A DNA stretch of 64,000 nt. Origin: a bacterium (GTDB lineage: Bacteria; Oederibacteriota; Muellerivitia; Muellerivitales; Muellerivitaceae). Location of the stretch: positions 47,914-111,913 of the forward strand of contig DASZRK010000040.1 in the NCBI GenBank assembly GCA_035549195.1, read 5' to 3'. Positions within the stretch are counted from its first letter, which is position 1. Each line of letters begins with the position of its first letter. The translations under genes and the position numbers were made by a program. The notes under the pieces are model-generated. The model was not told where the DNA came from and made no database searches. It saw only the letters and a program-made list of their open reading frames with translations. This document shows positions 8,171-16,961 of the stretch, piece after piece.

Positions 8171-8968
8171 ATGCTTTCTGAACGGGGGAGGGGAATGGAG
8201 CGGGCAGGATGGCTTGGGTTGGCCGTTCTGGTGGCGCCCCTATGGGCCTATGACATCGACCAGGGAAAGGTCCAGCAGGTCTCGTCCCAAAAGCCGGTGC
8301 GCATCTCGGCCGACGAGCTGACCTTCGACAAACCCAAGGGGCTGACCCTTTTTACCGGCGATGTGAAGGCCGTTCACGACCAGATCACTCTCCTGAGCGC
8401 GAAGTTACAGGCCCTGGAGGACAACCGGGAAGCCTCGGCGGAGGGACACGTGCGGGTCATGGATATGGGCCAAGGGATCACCCTCACCTGCGGCAACCTG
8501 GAATATGAGGACCGGATGAACCTGATGACCGCCCACGACCACCCGGTCATGACCACGTTGGACGAGAATGGGAAACCCATCTCGGTCACGGGCCGCCAGA
8601 TGGAAATGGATTCGGACAAGAAGACCGTCACCATCAACCAGAACGTCCTCATCCAGAACGCGGACGGGAAGGCGGAGGCCCAAAAGGCCACTTTCCTATC
8701 GCAGAAAGACCAGTTCGTCCTGGAGGATGATCCCCGGTTCACTACTCCCAGCGCCCTTCTGACCGGAAGGCGGATCCTCTCCAACCTTTCGGGGGACCGC
8801 GGGGTCATCGTCGAGGGAATGGCCGAGGGCTATTTCAATCCGACGGGAGGTCCCGTCTCTCCGGCTTCCAGGATCCCGACGACCCAACGCCCGGGACCCA
8901 TACTTCCTTTATCTTCCGTTACACCGGTGGCTACGCCCGGCGGTCCCACATCGCCCTTCAACCGGTGA
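8171..8968 (+). CDS. lptA: LPS transport periplasmic protein LptA (OstA-like)
   Basis: About 265 residues from ATG 8171 (GAGGGG at 8161-8166); ATG 8195 with its own GGGGAGGGGA is an equally good start. Either start gives a signal peptide ending near WAYD. The mature part is an LptA/OstA-N domain: ISADELTFDKPKGLTLFTGDVKAVH, then repeats ASAEGHVRV and NADGKAEAQKATF. The last ~50 residues are a Pro/Ser/Thr-rich low-complexity tail, unusual compared with E. coli LptA. It forms the periplasmic bridge that moves lipopolysaccharide to the outer membrane. Confidence 0.85.
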   Translation: MLSERGRGMERAGWLGLAVLVAPLWAYDIDQGKVQQVSSQKPVRISADELTFDKPKGLTLFTGDVKAVHDQITLLSAKLQALEDNREASAEGHVRVMDMGQGITLTCGNLEYEDRMNLMTAHDHPVMTTLDENGKPISVTGRQMEMDSDKKTVTINQNVLIQNADGKAEAQKATFLSQKDQFVLEDDPRFTTPSALLTGRRILSNLSGDRGVIVEGMAEGYFNPTGGPVSPASRIPTTQRPGPILPLSSVTPVATPGGPTSPFNR

Positions 8969-9021
8969 CGGGTGGGCGGGTTTAGGCCATAATGGCCCGA
9001 CCATTCCATGAGGAGCGCCGC

Positions 9022-9759
9022 TTGAAGACCCTTCGCACCGAGAACCTCATCAAGGTTTACAACAAGAAGCGGGTGGTGAACCAGGTCTCCATCGAGGTCC
9101 ACCAGGGCGAGGTGGTCGGGCTCCTCGGGCCCAATGGCGCCGGCAAGACCACGACCTTCTACATGACCACCGGCTTCATCTCGCCCGACGCGGGGGCCGT
9201 TTATTTCCAGGACGAGACAAGGGCCCAGGACATCAGCGAGCTTCCCATGTACAAGCGGGCGCGCCTAGGGATCGCCTACCTTCCCCAGGAACCTTCCATC
9301 TTCCGCAAGCTCACCGTCGAGGAGAACCTGCTGGCCATCCTGGAATTGACGCCCCTCTCCAAGGTGGACCGGGAAAAACGCAAAAAGGAACTGCTCGAGG
9401 AGTTCAAGGTCTCCCACCTGGCCAAGCAGAAGGCCTATACCCTCTCGGGCGGCGAGCGCCGCCGGGTGGAGATCGCCCGGGCCCTGGTGCTCCAACCCAC
9501 TTTCATCCTGCTGGACGAGCCCTTCGTGGGCATCGACCCCATCGCGGTGCAGGACATCCAGGCCATCATCCGCTACCTCAAGAAAAAGAAGATCGGCATC
9601 CTCATCACCGACCACAATGTCCGCGAGACCCTCTCCATCGTGGACCGGGCCTACATCATGTTCGAAGGGAAGATCCTGCTCGCCGGCACCGCCTCCAAGC
9701 TCGCCACCAACAAGAAGGCCAAGGAGATCTACCTGGGCGAGCGGTTCTCGCTGAAGTAG
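9022..9759 (+). CDS. lptB: LPS export ABC transporter ATP-binding protein LptB
   Basis: 245 residues from TTG 9022, which has AGGAG at 9011-9015; an in-frame ATG at 8992 lacks one. It has Walker A GPNGAGKT (36-43), Q-loop [18 protein letters not shown], signature [15 protein letters not shown], Walker B FILLDEP, the LptB-typical FVGIDPIAV and a switch His in [10 protein letters not shown]. It drives extraction of lipopolysaccharide from the inner membrane with LptFG and LptC. Length and C-terminus (YLGERFSLK) are standard for LptB. The phosphatidyltransferase gene starts 4 bases downstream. Confidence 0.95.
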   Translation: MKTLRTENLIKVYNKKRVVNQVSIEVHQGEVVGLLGPNGAGKTTTFYMTTGFISPDAGAVYFQDETRAQDISELPMYKRARLGIAYLPQEPSIFRKLTVEENLLAILELTPLSKVDREKRKKELLEEFKVSHLAKQKAYTLSGGERRRVEIARALVLQPTFILLDEPFVGIDPIAVQDIQAIIRYLKKKKIGILITDHNVRETLSIVDRAYIMFEGKILLAGTASKLATNKKAKEIYLGERFSLK

Positions 9760-9763
9760 ACCT

Positions 9764-10360
9764 GTGTCCCCCCGGAAATACACCGTCAAAGGCTGGATCG
9801 ACGACCATTGGAGGCCCGTGACCCGGGGCCTCGCCCGGATGGGCTTGAGCCCCAACCTGGTCACCGGGATGGGCGTGGTCGTCTCCTTGATGGTCCCCTA
9901 TGAACTGCTCCAGGACCGTTCCGTCGCCGCGGGGCTCTGGCTTTTCGCTTGCGGATTCTTCGATGTTCTCGACGGTTCCATCGCCCGCAATGAAAAGCTT
10001 CGGACCTCCTTCGGGGCCTTCTGGGATTCGACCTTGGACCGGTTTTCGGAGGCGGTCGTTTTTGGGGGATTCGTTCTTTATTACAGCCGCCACTCGGATG
10101 AGACCGGTGTCCTGCTCTCTTTCTCGGTCTTCACCCTCTCCCTTTTGGTCTCCTATACCCGGGCCCGGGCGGAAGGGCTAGGGATCGAGTGCGAGGTCGG
10201 GGTCCTGCCCCGCACGGGTCGCATCCTGATGCTCATCGCTGGGCTCCTCTTCCACCAGTTGATCCCAGTGCTTTGGCTGATAGGGTTTTTTTCATTAATT
10301 ACGGTGGGTCAGAGGGTCCATCGAGTTTGGGTATCGCTCAAGACCCGTAAAAAGCGGTAG
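9764..10360 (+). CDS. CDP-alcohol phosphatidyltransferase, probably phosphatidylinositol(-phosphate) synthase
   Basis: A 198-residue membrane protein starting at GTG 9764. It contains the full CDP-alcohol phosphatidyltransferase signature D-x2-D-G-x2-A-R-x8-G-x3-D-x3-D: Asp67, Asp70, Gly71, Ala74, Arg75, Gly84, Asp88, Asp92. Four to six transmembrane helices follow. The enzyme transfers a phosphatidyl group from CDP-diacylglycerol to an alcohol. The next gene encodes inositol-phosphate synthase, so inositol 1-phosphate (or inositol) is the likely acceptor, as with actinobacterial PIP synthases. Phosphatidylglycerophosphate synthase is the main alternative. The acceptor assignment rests on context. 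Confidence 0.82.
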   Translation: MSPRKYTVKGWIDDHWRPVTRGLARMGLSPNLVTGMGVVVSLMVPYELLQDRSVAAGLWLFACGFFDVLDGSIARNEKLRTSFGAFWDSTLDRFSEAVVFGGFVLYYSRHSDETGVLLSFSVFTLSLLVSYTRARAEGLGIECEVGVLPRTGRILMLIAGLLFHQLIPVLWLIGFFSLITVGQRVHRVWVSLKTRKKR

Positions 10361-10390
10361 AATCGTCCCAATTCCCGGAGGTTGTCCTTT

Positions 10391-11491
10391 ATGCCGAAGA
10401 TCCGAGTGGCCATCGTGGGCGTGGGGTGCTGCGCCTCTTCCCTGTTACAGGGCGTCCAGTTCTACCGCAATGCCGAGGAAGACGGGTTCGTCCCGGGCCT
10501 CATGCACGTGCGCTTGGGCCAATACCATGTGGGCGACCTCGAGTTCTCCGCCGCTTTCGACGTGGATATCAACAAGGTCGGCAAGGACCTCGGCGAAGCC
10601 ATCTTCACCCCCATCAATAACACCATCAAATTCTCCGATGTGCCCAAGCTGGGAGTGACGGTCCAGCGAGGTCCGACCTTGGACGGTTTGGGGAAGTATT
10701 ACCGCGAGGTCGTGACCGAAGCCCCCGGGAAACCCGTGGACGTGGCCCAGGTCCTGAAGGACACCCGGACGGACGTGCTCATCAATTACCTGCCGGTGGG
10801 CAGTGAGGAAGCCACCAAGTTCTACATGGCCGAGGCCCTGAAAGCGGGGGTCGGTGTGGTCAATTGCATGCCGGTCTTCATCGCCTCCAACCCGGGCTGG
10901 GCCAAGAAGTTCGAGCAGGCAGGCCTGCCGATCCTGGGGGACGACATCAAGGCCCAGGTGGGGGCCACCATCATCCACCGGGTCCTGGCCAAGCTCTTCT
11001 CGGACCGGGGCGTGACGCTCGATCACACCTCCCAGCTCAATTTCGGCGGCAATATGGACTTCAAGAACATGCTGGAACGGGAGCGGCTGGAGTCCAAGAA
11101 GATCTCCAAGACCGGTTCGGTCGTGAGCCAGTTGTCCCACCCCATCGACCCCAAGGACATCTATATCGGCCCCTCCGATTACGTGCCCTGGTTGAACGAC
11201 CGCAAGTGGGCCCATATCCGGCTCGAGGGCCGGGAGTTCGGGAATATCCCGGTCTCGGTCGAGCTGAAGCTGGAGGTCTGGGATTCGCCCAACAGCGCCG
11301 GCGTGGCCATCGACGCCATCCGCTGCTGCAAGCTGGCGCTCGATTCCAAATTGGCCGGTGCCCAGGAAGGTCCGTCCTCTTATTTCTTCAAGACCCCGCC
11401 TGTTCAATATTCCGATGCCGAGGCCTATGAGTTGGTGGAACAGTTCATCGCCAAGTACGCCAAGCCGGGAGTTCCGGTCAAGACGATTTGA
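10391..11491 (+). CDS. myo-Inositol-1-phosphate synthase (Ino1 family)
   Basis: 366 residues from ATG 10391 with GGAGG at 10377-10381. The N-terminal NAD-binding motif is [13 protein letters not shown]; later family blocks include [48 protein letters not shown] and DYVPWL. This is the shorter bacterial/archaeal form of the enzyme, which converts glucose 6-phosphate to inositol 1-phosphate using bound NAD. It follows the phosphatidyltransferase by 30 bases. A TAGAAT hexamer at 10358-10363 overlaps the upstream stop and could give it an extra promoter. Confidence 0.93.
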   Translation: MPKIRVAIVGVGCCASSLLQGVQFYRNAEEDGFVPGLMHVRLGQYHVGDLEFSAAFDVDINKVGKDLGEAIFTPINNTIKFSDVPKLGVTVQRGPTLDGLGKYYREVVTEAPGKPVDVAQVLKDTRTDVLINYLPVGSEEATKFYMAEALKAGVGVVNCMPVFIASNPGWAKKFEQAGLPILGDDIKAQVGATIIHRVLAKLFSDRGVTLDHTSQLNFGGNMDFKNMLERERLESKKISKTGSVVSQLSHPIDPKDIYIGPSDYVPWLNDRKWAHIRLEGREFGNIPVSVELKLEVWDSPNSAGVAIDAIRCCKLALDSKLAGAQEGPSSYFFKTPPVQYSDAEAYELVEQFIAKYAKPGVPVKTI

Positions 11492-12318
11492 GGTTTCTCT
11501 TTCTTTCGATCCTACTTTTATTCCCTCGACAGGTAAGTGCATGGGGCGCTGTGGGCCATGAGACCGTCGCCCTGATCGCCCAGGACCGGATCACGCCAAG
11601 GGCCCGGCAGGCCATTCAAGAGATATTGGAGCGGGAGACCCTTTCCTTCGTTTCCACCTGGGCCGACCGAATGGCCCACGACAAACCCGAAACGGCCCCG
11701 TGGCACTACTTCAACCTGGATATCCGCCAGCCGCAAACCGCCTATGACATGGCCGATGCCTGTCCCAACCACGATTGCGTGGTGGAACAGATCGAAAGGG
11801 ACCTTTCGGTCCTTTCCAATGGGAATGCCTCCCTCGGGGAAAAAAGGGAAGCCCTGAAATACCTGGTGCATTTCGTGGGGGACATCCATCAACCCCTCCA
11901 TTGCGCCGATGACCAGGACCGGGGCGGGAACGACAAGTGGTTCCGCTGGCATGGCCCCAATGGCACCGCCCAACGCTACAAATGGGTGAACCTTCACTCC
12001 TTGTGGGATGACTTGCTCCAACCGAACCGACGTCCTAATCCCCATTTCTTGGCCCGAAAACTGGAAAAAGAAATAACGCCCCAGGAAGAGCGGGATTGGT
12101 GTAAGGGCAAGGCGGAAGACTGGGGTTGGGAGAGTTTTCGCATCGCTCAAAACGATATTTACCCCGGCCTGCCCTCGGGGCCCTTGCCGGACAAGAACCG
12201 GTGGGGAAGGGACCTGCCGGAAAAGTTCTATTCCCCTACAATGAAGGCCACGGCCTACCGCCAATTGGAAAAGGCCGGGGTCCGTTTAGCCTGGCTGTTG
12301 AACGGCATCTTTAAATAA
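11488..12318 (+). CDS. Secreted S1/P1-type nuclease (zinc-dependent)
   Basis: 276 residues starting at TTG 11488, which overlaps the previous TGA (TTGA), so translation is probably coupled. An 18-residue signal peptide ends at VSA so the mature protein begins with Trp19, as needed because the N-terminal Trp ligates zinc in P1 nuclease. All nine zinc ligands are present: Trp19, His24, Asp60, His73, His128, Asp132, His138, His170, Asp174. The family cleaves single-stranded DNA/RNA and 3'-nucleotides and normally works outside the cell or in the periplasm. Its link to the inositol-lipid genes is unexplained; phosphate scavenging is one guess. Phospholipase C shares this fold and is an alternative. 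Confidence 0.9.
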   Translation: MRFLFLSILLLFPRQVSAWGAVGHETVALIAQDRITPRARQAIQEILERETLSFVSTWADRMAHDKPETAPWHYFNLDIRQPQTAYDMADACPNHDCVVEQIERDLSVLSNGNASLGEKREALKYLVHFVGDIHQPLHCADDQDRGGNDKWFRWHGPNGTAQRYKWVNLHSLWDDLLQPNRRPNPHFLARKLEKEITPQEERDWCKGKAEDWGWESFRIAQNDIYPGLPSGPLPDKNRWGRDLPEKFYSPTMKATAYRQLEKAGVRLAWLLNGIFK

Positions 12319-12325
12319 GTAAATC

Positions 12326-12478
12326 TGTCATTGCGAGGAGTGACCACTGAATAGGTGGTCAAAAACGACGAAGCAACCTCAGTTCCAAATATATTTCCTT
12401 GGGAAGAGGCTTATTTAAACTGGGATTGCTTCAGGCAGATACGGTTCCCTATTCGGGAACCAAGCCCTCGCAATGACA
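12326..12478 (+). repeat. Palindromic dispersed-type repeat element with nested hairpins
   Basis: A 153-base element bounded by perfect 13-base inverted repeats, TGTCATTGCGAGG at 12326-12338 and its complement at 12466-12478. Inside are a second imperfect arm pair (around 12366-12381 and 12419-12434) and two perfect hairpins: GACCAC/GTGGTC at 12342-12360 and GGTTCCC/GGGAACC at 12443-12461. The outer and middle arms resemble a palindromic repeat scattered in intergenic regions of many unrelated bacteria. It codes for nothing, fills the gap between the nuclease and amidohydrolase genes, and could fold into a cruciform-like RNA or DNA. Confidence 0.8.
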
Positions 12479-12498
12479 GAAAATTCTTAGGAATTTGA

Positions 12499-13740
12499 AT
12501 GCTCCAAGTCCACACCGCCATCGAGAACGTCACCCTTTACGACGGGGTCAAGGACAAGCCCTTGTCCCGTGCGACCCTTCTCGTTTCCGGCGAAAAACTG
12601 GAATATGTAGGGCTTCATTCCAAGGCGCCCGCCTACGAGGCCCGGACCGCCGTGGATGGGCAGGGTCTTTTCGTCCTTCCGGGCCTCATCGACCTGCATG
12701 TCCACGGCCTGGTGGACGAGACCACCTTGGAAAGCTTCCTTCGAAACGGCGTCACCACCGTCCGGGACTTGGCCAGCGACCTCTTCGAGGGCATGGCCTG
12801 GAAGGCCCGGGAACGCTCCGGTCTCATCGCCTCGCCCCGGCTTTACATTTCCGGTCCTGTCCTGACCTGTCCGCAGGGTTATCCCGAGAACGTCTGGGGG
12901 CCCAAGGTCTCCGCCCCCGTGCAGGGCCGTTACCAATCCCAGGACAAGGTGAAGAGGATCGTCGGGATGGGCGTGGATGTGGTGAAGATCGGGATGGAAC
13001 ACGAGCTGGGGCCGGTCCTTTCCGAGACCGAGGTCGTTTCCATCGTGAAGGCGGCCAAGGAACTTTCCAAAAGGGTGACCGCCCATATCACCAACGAACA
13101 GGATTTCGAGGTCTGCCTCAAGTCGGGTGTGGGGGAATTGGCCCATATCCCCGCGCGCCCTGTCTCCGACGACCTTTGGAAGGAGGCGGTGAGGAAAAAG
13201 GTCCTCATCCTTCCCACCATCCATGCCCACGCGGGTTGGGCCGAGGAATGGAAGCGCAAGGCCGACCATCCCTTCGGCCAGTTCTGTCAGCACGGTTTCA
13301 AGGCCGGGCACCACCAGTGCCAAAAGAACCTGGAACGCTTCCTGGAACTGGGCGGCAAGGTGGCCTATGGGACCGACGCGGGCAATCCCCACATGCCTTT
13401 CGGCGTTTCCACCAAGGAATGGCGGGACCTGCAAAGCACGGGGATCACTCCCAGCCAATGCTTGAAGATGGCCACCTCGGAAGCGGCCAAGGTGCTGGGG
13501 GAGGAAGAACGGTTGGGGTCCCTTGAAAAGGGGAAGTTCGCGGACCTGGCCCTTTACCAGCACGATCCCCTCAAGGACCCTCAGAATTTCCGGACGCTGA
13601 AAATGGTGTATAAAGGGGGTCGGGCCTACGCGCCGGGAGACCTGGAATTCCCCCAGCCTTTCGACCTGGATTTTTGGATCCGGCAATGGGACCGGACCAA
13701 GTTCGAACCCGGATGGCAGGAAGCTTTTGGAGGAAAGTAG
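12499..13740 (+). CDS. Amidohydrolase family protein (imidazolonepropionase-like)
   Basis: A 413-residue TIM-barrel metal hydrolase. It has the N-terminal beta-sandwich, then LPGLIDLHVHG (His67, His69 as metal ligands), a candidate carbamylated lysine in VDVVKIGMEHE, a TAHITNE histidine, an ELAHIPARP histidine and the catalytic Asp in YGTDAGNP. The C-terminal LGSLEKGKFADLAL block re-forms the sandwich. Members hydrolyse C-N bonds in varied substrates, often prolidase or imidazolone-type; the substrate here is unknown. No signal peptide, so it is cytosolic. The small membrane-protein gene starts 3 bases after its stop. Confidence 0.85.
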   Translation: MLQVHTAIENVTLYDGVKDKPLSRATLLVSGEKLEYVGLHSKAPAYEARTAVDGQGLFVLPGLIDLHVHGLVDETTLESFLRNGVTTVRDLASDLFEGMAWKARERSGLIASPRLYISGPVLTCPQGYPENVWGPKVSAPVQGRYQSQDKVKRIVGMGVDVVKIGMEHELGPVLSETEVVSIVKAAKELSKRVTAHITNEQDFEVCLKSGVGELAHIPARPVSDDLWKEAVRKKVLILPTIHAHAGWAEEWKRKADHPFGQFCQHGFKAGHHQCQKNLERFLELGGKVAYGTDAGNPHMPFGVSTKEWRDLQSTGITPSQCLKMATSEAAKVLGEEERLGSLEKGKFADLALYQHDPLKDPQNFRTLKMVYKGGRAYAPGDLEFPQPFDLDFWIRQWDRTKFEPGWQEAFGGK

Positions 13741-13742
13741 CC

Positions 13743-14072
13743 ATGCCGATCTATTCCACTTATAAGGAGCACCACGGCAACAAGCGCTTGTGGGAGGGAG
13801 TGGGCATCACCTTCGCCATCATGGGCTCGGTCTTCCTGTTGGCCTATGCCTGCTTCATCTCCTGGTCCCAATGGGGACCGAACGGCCCGACCAGTGCCTG
13901 GACCAATATCCCCCTGACCCTGCTGGCCTTTTACGGGGCGACCCAATGGGTCTTCGTCCTGCCGGCCTATTGGTTCTACCGGAAGAAGAATTTCAAATAC
14001 ACCGCCAAGGGTCTTTTGTGGGCCGCGGGGACCATCACCCTGGGGAATCTCGTCCTCTATTTCGCCCTTTGA
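13743..14072 (+). CDS. Small membrane protein of unknown function, three predicted helices
   Basis: A 109-residue protein from ATG 13743; GGAGGAAAG at 13730-13738, inside the end of the amidohydrolase gene, is its ribosome binding site. Hydrophobic helices lie at about residues 21-41, 56-76 and 86-108, with a short KKNFKY positive loop before the third. No motif suggests a reaction. It is probably co-expressed with the amidohydrolase. Confidence 0.7.
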   Translation: MPIYSTYKEHHGNKRLWEGVGITFAIMGSVFLLAYACFISWSQWGPNGPTSAWTNIPLTLLAFYGATQWVFVLPAYWFYRKKNFKYTAKGLLWAAGTITLGNLVLYFAL

Positions 14073-14118
14073 CGCTTTTGGCCGTTCCAATCTTTTAATC
14101 TACGACCACTATCCCCAA

Positions 14119-14140
14119 CCGGTATAATTCTTGCTACCGG
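14119..14140 (+). promoter_or_regulatory. Inverted repeat enclosing a TATAAT hexamer upstream of rpoN
   Basis: CCGGTA (14119-14124) and TACCGG (14135-14140) are perfect 6-base arms. A TATAAT -10-like hexamer lies at 14123-14128, 52 bases before the rpoN ATG. No -35 box is at the right distance. The overlap of a dyad with a -10 suggests an operator, but the evidence is only the pattern. Confidence 0.3.
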
Positions 14141-14179
14141 CTACCCCACACCCCGAGCCCGCCTGAGGAAGGTCCTTCG

Positions 14180-15709
14180 ATGCGTCAGCAGATGGGTATG
14201 AACCAAAAGATGTCCCAACGCATGGTCATGACGCCCATGCTGCAACAGGCCATGAAGATCCTCCAACTCTCCACCCTGGAGCTCAATGAGTGGATCGACC
14301 GCGAGATGCTCGAGAACCCGACCCTCGAGGAAGAGGCCGAAGAGACCACCGCCGAGACCACCGATAAGGCCGACCCCACCGAACCCATGGACGCTCCCCC
14401 CTCGGACGTCCCCAATCCCGAGAACGACAAGATCATGGAACTGGCCCGGGACCGCCACACCACCGATCTGGTCGAGAACATGCAGGAAGGGGACCGGTTC
14501 CAAAAAGAGACCTGGGACATGTACCAGGAAGGCCAGGAATACGACGAAGCTTCCGAAGGGTCCTATGGCGGACGGGAAAGCAGCGCGGCCGAACAGGAAA
14601 AAAGGGATTTCGTGGAGGCCTCCATCACCCGCCCCGAGACCCTGGCCGACAGCCTGGAGTGGCAGTTTTCCCTGGTGGCCAAGGACGAGAAGGAGACGGC
14701 GCTGGGCAAGGTGCTCATCGGCAACCTGGACGAGAACGGTTACTTGACCGCCAAGGTCGAGGAGATCGCCGCCTCGCAGGGGGTGGACCCCCACGAAGTG
14801 GAAAGGGTCCTGGCCATCCTCCAGGGCTTCGACCCGCCGGGCGTCGCCGCCCGGAACCTCAGGGAGTGCCTCCTGCTCCAATTGGAGAACAAGACGGGCG
14901 AGACGGCGCGACGCGCCTACCAGGTCATCCACGATCATTTCGAGGATATGGAGAAACGCCGCTTCGCCGTGATCACCAAGGCCCTCTCGTGCACCGATGA
15001 GCAATTGCGGGAGGCGATGGCACTGGTCGCCACCCTGGAACCCAAACCGGGACGGGCCTACCAGGAATCGGACACCAAATACGTCACACCGGACGTCTAT
15101 GTGCGTTTCATCGAGGGGGACTATGTGGTGGTCCTCAACGACGACCCGCTCCCGAAACTGCGGATCTCCCCCTATTACCGGAGGATGCTCAAGGACAAGA
15201 AGGCCCTGGACGGCAAGGAGGCCAAGAAGTTCCTCGAGGGAAAGATCCAGTCGGCCATGTGGCTCATCAAGAACATCGAACAGCGGCGAAAGACCATCTA
15301 CCGGGTGACCGAGGCCATCTTCCGCATTCAGCGGGATTTCCTGGACATCGGCATCAGCGCCCTCAAGCCCCTGACCCTCAAGCAGGTGGCGGACATGATC
15401 GGCATGCACGAATCCACCGTCAGCCGGGTGACCACCCAGAAATACGTGCAGACCCCCCGGGGTCTTTTCGAGCTGAAGTTCTTCTTCACCAGTGGATTGG
15501 AGTCCACCGACGGCCTGGACGTGTCGTCCCTCTCGGTCAAGGAGAAGATCAAGGAGTTGGTGGCCCAGGAACCGGGCCAGCATCCCCTCTCCGACCAGAA
15601 GATCATGCAGGTCCTCAATGAGCAGGGGCTGAACATCGCCCGCCGGACCATCGCCAAGTACCGGGAAGAGCTCCGGATCCCCCCGGCTTCGCAACGAAAG
15701 AAATTCTGA
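14180..15709 (+). CDS. rpoN: RNA polymerase sigma-54 factor
   Basis: A 509-residue protein of standard length. Region I at the N-terminus is Gln/Met/Leu-rich (residues 1-50, with LQQAMKILQLSTLEL). An acidic region II (about 55-115) follows, then the core-binding domain and a helix-turn-helix near 400-425 (QVADMIGMHESTVSRV). The RpoN box is at 487-495 (ARRTIAKYR). It directs polymerase to -24/-12 promoters with enhancer-binding activators. Neighbours hpf, ptsN and hprK form the conserved rpoN cluster seen in many Gram-negatives. No sigma-54 activator gene is in the window. Confidence 0.97.
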   Translation: MRQQMGMNQKMSQRMVMTPMLQQAMKILQLSTLELNEWIDREMLENPTLEEEAEETTAETTDKADPTEPMDAPPSDVPNPENDKIMELARDRHTTDLVENMQEGDRFQKETWDMYQEGQEYDEASEGSYGGRESSAAEQEKRDFVEASITRPETLADSLEWQFSLVAKDEKETALGKVLIGNLDENGYLTAKVEEIAASQGVDPHEVERVLAILQGFDPPGVAARNLRECLLLQLENKTGETARRAYQVIHDHFEDMEKRRFAVITKALSCTDEQLREAMALVATLEPKPGRAYQESDTKYVTPDVYVRFIEGDYVVVLNDDPLPKLRISPYYRRMLKDKKALDGKEAKKFLEGKIQSAMWLIKNIEQRRKTIYRVTEAIFRIQRDFLDIGISALKPLTLKQVADMIGMHESTVSRVTTQKYVQTPRGLFELKFFFTSGLESTDGLDVSSLSVKEKIKELVAQEPGQHPLSDQKIMQVLNEQGLNIARRTIAKYREELRIPPASQRKKF

Positions 15710-15781
15710 AGACAAATCACCTTGCTACAAATCATATTTCCCAGGCGGCGGGTGGTGCAGGATGGGAAGGAAAGGAGGCGC

Positions 15782-15796
15782 GGGGCGGAAAGCCCC
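15782..15796 (+). other. Short GC-rich hairpin between rpoN and hpf
   Basis: GGGGC (15782-15786) and GCCCC (15792-15796) with a 5-base loop lie 73 bases after the rpoN stop and just upstream of the hpf promoter. No T-run follows, so it is not a normal Rho-independent terminator; it may slow read-through or be incidental. Confidence 0.3.
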
Positions 15797-15800
15797 TTGA

Positions 15801-15828
15801 TTGACTTCCGAACCTCGAATGTTAGAAT
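15801..15828 (+). promoter_or_regulatory. Candidate sigma-70-type promoter for hpf
   Basis: TTGACT at 15801-15806 and TAGAAT at 15823-15828 are separated by 16 bases, close to consensus and spacing. It lies 54 bases before the hpf ATG at 15882. A 7-base hairpin (TTTCGCC at about 15850, GGCGAAA at about 15863) would sit in the 5' leader. This suggests hpf-ptsN-hprK can be transcribed separately from rpoN. Confidence 0.55.
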
Positions 15829-15881
15829 AACTGCTCTTTCTAGGGCTTTTTCGCCAAGAGAGGGCGAAAGGGAGCCTCCCC

Positions 15882-16445
15882 ATGACGACCTCCACAGGAA
15901 CCGGAATGAAAGTCCATATCACCAGCCGCCACCAGAAACTCACCGAAGGCCTCAGCACCCATATCGAGGAGAAGATCCAGAGGGTCGAACGCTACGTCGG
16001 CAAGATCAAGGAAGCCCACGTGGTGTTGAACTTCGAGAAGAAGGTCCACCTCTGCGAGATCACCCTCACCGCCAAGAACCTCAAGCTGAGCGCCAAGGCC
16101 TCTTCCCACGACATGTACACCTCCATCGACGCGGCGGCCCAGCGGCTGGAGAAACAGGCCCATAAGAGCAAGGACAAGCGGGTGGACCGATACCGGGTGG
16201 AAACGCCCAAGGCCCGGGCCTCGGCGATCCGGAGCGGGATGTCCGAGGGACGCGAAAGCGAGGGCCCTCGGGTGGTCCGGTCCGAGACCTACGCCGTGAA
16301 ACCCATGACCATCGAGGAGGCGGCCCTGCAGTTGTCCTCCTCCAAGGACGAATTCCTCGTTTTTTCGAACGCCGAGACGGAGAGGACCAGCGTGGTCTAC
16401 AAGCGCAAGGACAGGAACATCGGGTTGATCGAACCCGAATATTGA
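15882..16445 (+). CDS. hpf: Ribosome hibernation promoting factor, long form
   Basis: A 187-residue long-form HPF. Residues ~9-105 are the ribosome-binding domain (VHITSRHQKLTEGL, then an EEKIQRVERYVGKI helix). A charged linker leads to the C-terminal dimerisation domain (KPMTIEEAALQL, FLVFSNAET, VVYKRKDRNIGLIEPEY) found in long forms that make 100S ribosome dimers. ATG 15882 has GGAG at 15871-15874; ATG 15906 with AGGAA gives the most typical HPF N-terminus and is an alternative. Dimerises and inactivates 70S ribosomes in stationary phase. Confidence 0.95.
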   Translation: MTTSTGTGMKVHITSRHQKLTEGLSTHIEEKIQRVERYVGKIKEAHVVLNFEKKVHLCEITLTAKNLKLSAKASSHDMYTSIDAAAQRLEKQAHKSKDKRVDRYRVETPKARASAIRSGMSEGRESEGPRVVRSETYAVKPMTIEEAALQLSSSKDEFLVFSNAETERTSVVYKRKDRNIGLIEPEY

Positions 16446-16462
16446 CCTGAGGGGAGCGGGGA

Positions 16463-16927
16463 ATGCAGATATTGGATTTTTTGTCGGTCGACGCCATCAA
16501 GTTGTCGCTGGAGTCCAAGAACAAGAAGGACGCCATCAAGGAATTGGTGGAAGTGCTCTTCAAGTCCGGGAAGATCAAGGACAAGAAAAAGATGGTCCAG
16601 ACGCTGCTGGAACGCGAGGAACTGGGTTCCACGGGCATCGGCCAGGGGATCGCCATCCCCCACGGCAAGTCCGATACCGTCTCCGACCTGGCCGCCGCCT
16701 TCGGGCTTTCCCAGGACGGCATCAGCTTCGACTCCCTCGACGGCGAGCCGGTGAACATCTTCTTCATGCTGGTGGCTCCCGAGGGCGCCGCCGGCGCCCA
16801 CCTGAAGGCCCTGGCCCGCATCTCCTCGCTGCTCAAGGACAAGTATTTCCGCAAATCCCTCCTTTCGGCCAAGAGCCCGGAAGATGTCATCAAGATCATC
16901 CAGGAAGAAGAGAAGCTGAAGCATTGA
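16463..16927 (+). CDS. ptsN: PTS nitrogen-regulatory EIIA-type protein
   Basis: A 154-residue fructose/mannitol-type EIIA domain. The phosphorylated His67 lies in GIAIPHGKS, and ELGSTGIGQG before it is the family signature. The protein takes phosphate from a phosphotransferase relay and regulates rather than transports. It sits 17 bases after hpf and before hprK, a conserved arrangement. Here the phosphate source could be the complete EI/HPr pair encoded 7 kb downstream, because no EI-Ntr is in the window. Confidence 0.93.
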   Translation: MQILDFLSVDAIKLSLESKNKKDAIKELVEVLFKSGKIKDKKKMVQTLLEREELGSTGIGQGIAIPHGKSDTVSDLAAAFGLSQDGISFDSLDGEPVNIFFMLVAPEGAAGAHLKALARISSLLKDKYFRKSLLSAKSPEDVIKIIQEEEKLKH

Positions 16928-16961
16928 AGCGAAGGTCAGCGACGGGAAGGCCTGGAGCGTT

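Noticed and set aside
12319..12498. Small RNA gene or CRISPR-like repeat
   Set aside because: The repeats are inverted, not direct, and there are no regular spacers; a palindromic element fits better.
14069..14128. TTGACG at 14069 as a -35 box for the TATAAT at 14123
   Set aside because: The spacing is 48 bases, far from 16-18, and TTGACG lies across the previous stop codon.
15782..15796. rpoN Rho-independent terminator
   Set aside because: The hairpin has only a 5-base stem and no T-tract, so it is listed only as a hairpin.
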